Assembly (NCBI GenBank): GCA_002344795.1
Contig: DDUM01000043.1
Coordinates: 1-17,692 of the forward strand
DNA: 17,692 nucleotides
Source: Flammeovirgaceae bacterium UBA2338
GTDB lineage: Bacteria > Bacteroidota > Bacteroidia > Cytophagales > Cyclobacteriaceae
Direction: 5' to 3'
Shown: in pieces, positions 14,901-17,692 of the stretch
How the letters are laid out: the number at the start of each line of letters is the position of its first letter
Position numbering within the stretch: the first letter of the stretch is position 1
Notes under the pieces: model-generated
Seen by the model: only the letters and a program-made list of their open reading frames with translations
Database searches by the model: none
Told to the model about the DNA's origin: nothing
Position numbers and translations under genes: made by a program

Positions 14901-16532
14901 GTTAGTGCAATCACTCAGGGGGGTGGCGCATCTCCTCTGAGCTTTGGTGCAGTCAATTATGGCAACTCAATAACTACACCACCTGGCAGTGCGAGCATTA
15001 ATGTATCTGTAGCAGGAGGCACTGGTGTGTACACAGCCGTTCTTCGTCATCAAGGCATACTTGGCGGAGGTTTTCAATCAATAACAATGACAGAAACATC
15101 AATTGGTGTATTTGATGTAACTCTGACAAGCGACTTATTTGATGAATTGGGAGTTGAGTTTGACATAGAAGTTAGTGATGGGATAACTTCTATATCAGAT
15201 ACTGGGAATAGGATTTTCTGGGCATTCAATGATGCACAGAGCTCCTCGATACCATTTGCCAGTTTCGGAGGAAAACTAGAGAATTGGAACCTCTTTTCAA
15301 TTCCATTTCAACTTGAGGACAATCTTATTCAGTCCGTTTTTGATGAGATGGGCTCAACTCCATACATGACACAATGGAGATTAATGCAATATAAAAACGC
15401 AGGCAATGGAGACGGAGACTATGTAGATTCAGGTTCAGGCATCAACAGACTGGAAGTGGGAAAGGGTTATTGGTTCAATGCAATTGCAGATGTGGTTGTG
15501 AAAATTGGAGCTGGCAGCGTGACAAGCAGTATTCCTTTTACCATGAACCTCCAGCAAGGTTGGAATCAGATTGGCAATCCATATAATATTCCTATCAGTT
15601 GGAATAAGGTGCTCTCAGACAATGGCAACCCTCCCACTGTAGCAAGTCTGCAAACATTTAGCGGCATCACACAATCAACGGGTGATGTCATCGAACCATT
15701 CAAAGGTGCGTTTGTATGGTCCGATGCAAATGAATCGATCATCATCGATCCCCGTACGGTCAAATCAAGTGGGAAAGTTGCTGCCAATCCTAACGAGATT
15801 GCTGAAAATAACTTAGATGGAGACACATGGAAGATAGATCTTAGTTTACAGTATGGGAAAATACATGAGCACTTGGGTGGATTTGGAATGCACCCTAATG
15901 CATTAGTAAACAAAGACCCATTTGATCATCTTGCATTACCTCGATTTATATTTTTTAGTGATCTCTATTCACTGCATCAACAGGAAAAGTATCCGTGGTT
16001 TGCAACCGATATAGTTCCAACAGCACCAAAACATGTCTGGGCTTTTAACTTGTCTTCTAACAAAACTAATGAGCCGGCCTTGCTTACATGGAATATGGCT
16101 GCCCTTGAATCCTATTCAGCAAATTTATTACTCGTAGATAAGTCGAATGGAACATTGGTAGACATGAAAACACAACCTAGTTATCAGGTAAACCTTGCTC
16201 AGGACGACCTGCAGTTTGAGGTTCATTATTTATCTCCAGGCGAAACTTTCGAACCAACCACACTAATTCTTGGGCATGCCTATCCTAATCCTGCCACATC
16301 CAAAGCAATAATTCCCGTAATGATCCCTCCTGACATTGCTGAAGTAGGTTTTCACTTATCTATTCATGACGTGATGGGGCGTGAAATAAAAGTCTTGGCA
16401 AATGGGAAATATAAATCCGGGCTACAGGAATTTGTCTGGGAGATTCCTGTTGATGTAAATGGCTTGTTTATCTATCGATTGTCCAGCCAGTATTCCAAAA
16501 TTTCTTATCAGGGTAAAATTATCGTGCGATGA
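8907..16532 (+). CDS. giant T9SS-secreted protein: 3x(IPT + 7 FG-GAP), DUF5018-like, 6 Fn3-like
   Basis: This is a 2541-aa protein. The signal peptide is 1-25 (ending FIGFS). Three units follow, each an IPT/TIG Ig-like domain (about 28-110, 469-551, 892-974) and then exactly seven FG-GAP/VCBS repeats with Ca-loop motifs of the DFNNDGxxDL type (about 113-465, 555-890, 980-1321). A DUF5018-like domain (1323-1411) carries ADDQTTAKNWTVTV. Six Fn3-like repeats span 1411-2002. A beta domain (about 2010-2108) is followed by a GYWF...GWNQIGNPY domain (about 2122-2232), common in T9SS cargo. The last 80 or so residues are a type A sorting domain with YPNPA near 2459 and a final GKIIVR strand. It is thus predicted to be exported across the outer membrane and anchored or released, probably as a Ca-binding adhesion or carbohydrate-contacting scaffold. 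It overlaps both neighbours by ATGA. Confidence 0.92.
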   Translation: MNNRLELLRNFTCALLACLPFIGFSQIPAITHLQPGSAIAGQVITIRGANFQPIAGNNTVTFDGSPATVNSATTTTLKVDVPLATAGPANLRVSTVGGTSPDLTNFTIIATNAGGSMANAVYYDIGNPVRTLASGDLNNDGIIDIIATDANSFSFILTGNGDGTFSDGPNLGTGSTSTGITLADFNKDGLLDIAVANSLVSGTVSIRLNSGGGSFASAVGYSAGSFPVWIRSGDFNLDGNIDLVTANYVGDNVSVLLGSGTGTFGAPTNFPVGNGPGFLAIGDYNGDNIVDLAVTNSSDDNVSILIGSGTGSFASAVNYGVGNNPLGIVVGFFNSDAVPDLAIANDYDDNVSILLGVGDGTFGTATNFTVSDSPKEIVAVDINGDGLVDVVTSNGSGVGSPDKASVLISNGDGTFKTVKIFSAGPDPMAVAAADFNNDGRMDLVVGGNHGTNNISILLNNDPLVNTSTSITSIDPPFGITDQEITIHGSAFDNTPSNNTVTFDGLPATVISASQFKLVAKVPMSAPGPAIVQVSNGNGTSSSPSNFFGLTPNQGGTFASFVNYTAGDAPRGAAAGDFNEDGNIDLAVPNSTDNNVKILIGNGTGTFIAGNASAVGSSPYAIVAADFNNDGHLDLSTVHFGTNQVSILLGIGDGTFQSFTTSSTGGSSISLVAADFDLNGYIDLATANLGADNLSILLSNGDGTFGTPTNFAVGDQPEGIIEGDFNGDGYPDLATANLFSNNISVLINNGDETFGAASSYSIGGQGKEIAAGDFDNDGDLDLVAANFSSSNVSVFLGNGNGTFSTAIQYAAGNQPEAVTIGDFNNDGNLDIVTDNVALLPGNGDGTFAAPTQLTVEGSATSITAADFNNDGMIDLATANWFTDNISVLMNRAKPTVIDVIPSSAKPGAILTISGHQFNTVPLSNTVTIGGISATVNSGNTTSLKVTMPTGVVGPSSIVVTNSFGVSQDPIFVNALKSDSGGGFRPVVYYTASSIPAGVTVGDFDGNGTTDVATANDFIGTGSVNIVLGNGDGTLNVFSNFSISDEPRSIINADLNRDQKVDLITSNKGSSDINVMIGNGGGTFATPLTHPVVAVPGRSTKGDFNNDGLVDIVTSNQSNNINILLGFGNGGFGSATSVTVGNSPQDILAGDFNNDDNTDIAVNLSGIDNVGILLGNGDGTFMPVNNYATGDQPLDFAMGDFNEDGLLDIVNVYFGTDQLSVLLGIGSGAFASPVFHTTGDGPFKATVGDFNGDGHLDIATGNVVKTSLLLGLGDGTFQPFKDFNLAGSASDIDVADFDDDGLLDLIVTGSSSSANVQVLLGANTNADILAFSLPQQTGSATIDVNNKTVAIEVTAGTLVNSLTPTISASPGASILPNSGVARNFTNPVTYTVTADDQTTAKNWTVTVVAVPGAPAMSLVNTEQTTAEINWNVPAFTESFELELSTQSDFSILLSGYNPKTLNKTTLLESFSGLSAGTQYYCRIRALNINSSASVYSNVIQFLTKPNTPVLNSISNSEIDQTSFLIGWSLVPGIADDYQVEVSSTDFSITTTLLMGYPLTVVSNSINVGVDAGTSPLAPGTMYWVRIRSRNSSGESPESNVLIVLTKAATPVLNSTSPLDITQTTSLISWNGVTGMIDNYNIEVSSTDFTITTTLISGYPLQVSSSTTSLILGVDAGTNSLTPGTNYWVRINAENNSGQSPYSNAIQILTEPNTPTLNPVIPANIAQTNFTIEWASVAGLVDGYVIEVSSTDFAQSTTLLPDYPLTITANSITIGVDAGTSALTPGTNYWVRVHSTNASGESPLSNVIPILTKPATPLLSNVLTQEITQFTARISWMAVSGLTDNYLIDVSSTDFSFTTTLLPGYPLSVDNSTTALVIGNDFGTSTLSPGTNYWVRVRSKNTTGESLNSNVVSLLTIPSEPTATSASSITQVSFQATWTAVTGGSFYLVDVSADDFLTFILQDENVTGALFLDIVGLMPNTQYKYRVRAGNATGQSSYSNVVSAITQGGGASPLSFGAVNYGNSITTPPGSASINVSVAGGTGVYTAVLRHQGILGGGFQSITMTETSIGVFDVTLTSDLFDELGVEFDIEVSDGITSISDTGNRIFWAFNDAQSSSIPFASFGGKLENWNLFSIPFQLEDNLIQSVFDEMGSTPYMTQWRLMQYKNAGNGDGDYVDSGSGINRLEVGKGYWFNAIADVVVKIGAGSVTSSIPFTMNLQQGWNQIGNPYNIPISWNKVLSDNGNPPTVASLQTFSGITQSTGDVIEPFKGAFVWSDANESIIIDPRTVKSSGKVAANPNEIAENNLDGDTWKIDLSLQYGKIHEHLGGFGMHPNALVNKDPFDHLALPRFIFFSDLYSLHQQEKYPWFATDIVPTAPKHVWAFNLSSNKTNEPALLTWNMAALESYSANLLLVDKSNGTLVDMKTQPSYQVNLAQDDLQFEVHYLSPGETFEPTTLILGHAYPNPATSKAIIPVMIPPDIAEVGFHLSIHDVMGREIKVLANGKYKSGLQEFVWEIPVDVNGLFIYRLSSQYSKISYQGKIIVR
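8985..12870 (+). repeat. three tandem [IPT + seven FG-GAP] units inside the giant gene
   Basis: The units run at about 8985-10300, 10313-11575 and 11584-12870, roughly 1.3 kb each. Each begins with an IPT domain (recurring NNTVTFDG/NTVTIGG and PATV) and continues with seven blades spaced about 45-60 residues apart, marked by DxNxDGxxD loops and the LLGNGDGTF turn. Blade 5 of unit 1 (FFNSDAVPDL) and blade 2 of unit 3 (DLNRDQKVDL) have degenerate loops. Seven per block is the number needed for a closed beta-propeller. Confidence 0.75.
13420..14640 (+). repeat. tandem Fn3-like repeats of about 306-312 bp in the giant gene
   Basis: Four consecutive units (protein repeats 2-5) share the segments EVSSTDFS/TTTLL, GYPL, VDAGTS and PGTNYWVR at a spacing of 102-104 codons. 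Less similar units precede (repeat 1) and follow (repeat 6). The shared core marks recent internal duplication, and the silent-site divergence visible between copies shows it is not brand new. Confidence 0.7.
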
Positions 16533-17692
16533 AAAAACAAACACTGCTTCTAATTTTATTGATCAGCGTCTTTAATGCTAGCACATACGCGCAAATAGTA
16601 AGTGACCGCACCAACAAAGTACATCTCGACTTTAAAGGAGTTGATATAAATACTACGTTACCCAAAATTGAGTGGCTGATTCCAAGGCTCGAATATACAA
16701 ATAGTCCCATCAACAGAATAAATATTGAGGTGGGTATTACTAGTCAAATCCCGTTGAAAAAGGTTACCCTAGAGATTCGTCAGTCGATGTTTGAACCTCC
16801 TATAGCAGTAAAACCAATCTCAGTGGAAAACAACTTGAAAATCATCATTAAGCAGGATATTACACTGCAAGATGGTCAGAACTACATCGAGATCATGGCA
16901 GAAAACGATCTGGGTGGGATCGTGAAGGAAACTCGATCTGTAATCGTAGGTATGGATGCACTAAAAAATGCACTTGCCATCGACAGAAAGGATTATGCAC
17001 TGCTGTTTGCAACTGACCAGTACGACAATTGGTCAGACTTGGTCAACCCTATTTTTGACTCGAAGGCGATAGCCAAAGAACTTGAAGACCGATATGGATT
17101 TGAAGTTGAGATAGTGACGAATGCAGACCAAGATCAAGTCTTTACAAAACTGAAAGAATATGCATTAAAAAATTACAAGCCCCAGGATCAACTTTTTATC
17201 TTCTTTGCCGGCCATGGCCAGTATGATGATGCTTTTGGAGAAGGGTTTGTAGTGGCTCGAAACTCCCTTAAAAATGACCCCGGCAAAAACTCATATATTT
17301 CTCACAACCGGCTAAGGAATAATATAAACAATATTAAATGCGATCATATATTACTAACTATGGATGTTTGCTTTGGCGGAACTTTTGACCCCTTGTTAGC
17401 AGCCACACGCAATGCAGACGATGAGATTGATGATCTTGAATTCCTGGTCAAAAAGCTTACAGCCAAAACCCGCAAATACCTTACTAGCGGAGGAAAAGAG
17501 TATGTCTCGGACGGTATACAAGGTAAACATTCTCCTTTTACAGTTTCATTTCTTGAAGCTCTGAAGTCTAATGGGGGAGAAGATAGAGTACTCACCTTAA
17601 GTGAATTAAAAACATTTATGGAAAGACTTCGTACCACACCCCGATTTGGAAATTTTGTTGATGATCAGGATGAAAGTGACTTTATATTTATT
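16529..17692 (+). CDS. secreted caspase-like (peptidase C14) protein, 3' end cut by window
   Basis: The visible 388 residues begin with a signal peptide (KKQTLLLILLISVFNASTYAQ, cleavage after about 21). An Ig-like beta domain (about 45-145, with IEWLIP and GQNYIEIMAENDLGG) follows. The caspase p20 fold runs from about 154: strand DYALLFATDQYDNW, then FIFFAGHGQYD with catalytic His229, then HILLTMDVCFGGTFD with catalytic Cys281, and YLTSGGKEYVSDG after that. Both dyad residues and their family contexts (GHG and DxCFGG) are intact, so it should be an active cysteine protease. Caspase-like bacterial enzymes usually cleave after Arg or Lys (metacaspase/orthocaspase) or Asp; specificity cannot be read here. 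The ATG overlaps the TGA of the giant gene (ATGA). The reading frame is open to the window end, so any C-terminal domain or sorting tail is unseen. Confidence 0.92.
   Translation, partial: MKKQTLLLILLISVFNASTYAQIVSDRTNKVHLDFKGVDINTTLPKIEWLIPRLEYTNSPINRINIEVGITSQIPLKKVTLEIRQSMFEPPIAVKPISVENNLKIIIKQDITLQDGQNYIEIMAENDLGGIVKETRSVIVGMDALKNALAIDRKDYALLFATDQYDNWSDLVNPIFDSKAIAKELEDRYGFEVEIVTNADQDQVFTKLKEYALKNYKPQDQLFIFFAGHGQYDDAFGEGFVVARNSLKNDPGKNSYISHNRLRNNINNIKCDHILLTMDVCFGGTFDPLLAATRNADDEIDDLEFLVKKLTAKTRKYLTSGGKEYVSDGIQGKHSPFTVSFLEALKSNGGEDRVLTLSELKTFMERLRTTPRFGNFVDDQDESDFIFI

Overview
The window looks like chromosomal DNA from a member of the Bacteroidota, most likely a Cytophagales-type marine or environmental bacterium. 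Four things point there. Promoters fit the Bacteroidota pattern (TTTG, about 19 nt, TAnnTTTG) and not E. coli -35/-10 boxes. Shine-Dalgarno sequences are largely absent. A lipoprotein carries a Lys/Asp/Glu export tag right after its lipidated Cys. A giant secreted protein ends in a type IX secretion (T9SS) sorting domain. No species can be assigned from sequence reading alone.

Left part (1-4500): housekeeping core. A minus-strand tRNA cluster (Tyr, Gly, Thr in transcription order) follows a very good promoter at 524-554. Between tRNA-Gly and tRNA-Thr lies a broken second copy of tRNA-Thr, interrupted by two different GC-rich palindromes. Upstream on the same strand are recF and a DUF721 (DciA-like) gene, which overlap by one base. 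Divergent from recF are pdhA (pyruvate dehydrogenase E1 alpha), a membrane-anchored TPR protein with its own promoter and a strong terminator, and ribH (lumazine synthase).

Middle part (4500-8037): accessory minus-strand genes for envelope or secreted proteins. These are a 203-aa surface-type lipoprotein and a 658-aa secreted protein of unknown family. Just upstream of the latter is a short gene remnant (7404-7587) that reads as one small protein only if a single base is removed. The divergent gap 7588-8037 is rich in structure: two pairs of a 9-bp word (TTCTTTGTG), each pair at 21-bp spacing and the pairs mirror-imaged; an outer 8-bp inverted repeat; an orphan terminator-like hairpin; and a perfect 8-bp inverted repeat beside a possible -7 element.

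Right part (8038-17692): a three-gene plus-strand cassette joined by ATGA stop/start overlaps. It encodes (1) a small exported or membrane protein with two beta domains, (2) a 2541-aa T9SS-secreted protein, and (3) a signal-peptide-bearing caspase-like (C14) protease with a His229/Cys281 dyad, cut by the right edge. The big protein consists of three consecutive [IPT/TIG + seven FG-GAP repeats] units, a DUF5018-like domain, six Fn3-like repeats and the T9SS tail. The genetic coupling suggests that an extracytoplasmic caspase is co-produced with a giant surface or adhesion scaffold under the regulated divergent control region. This cassette is the most interesting part of the window.
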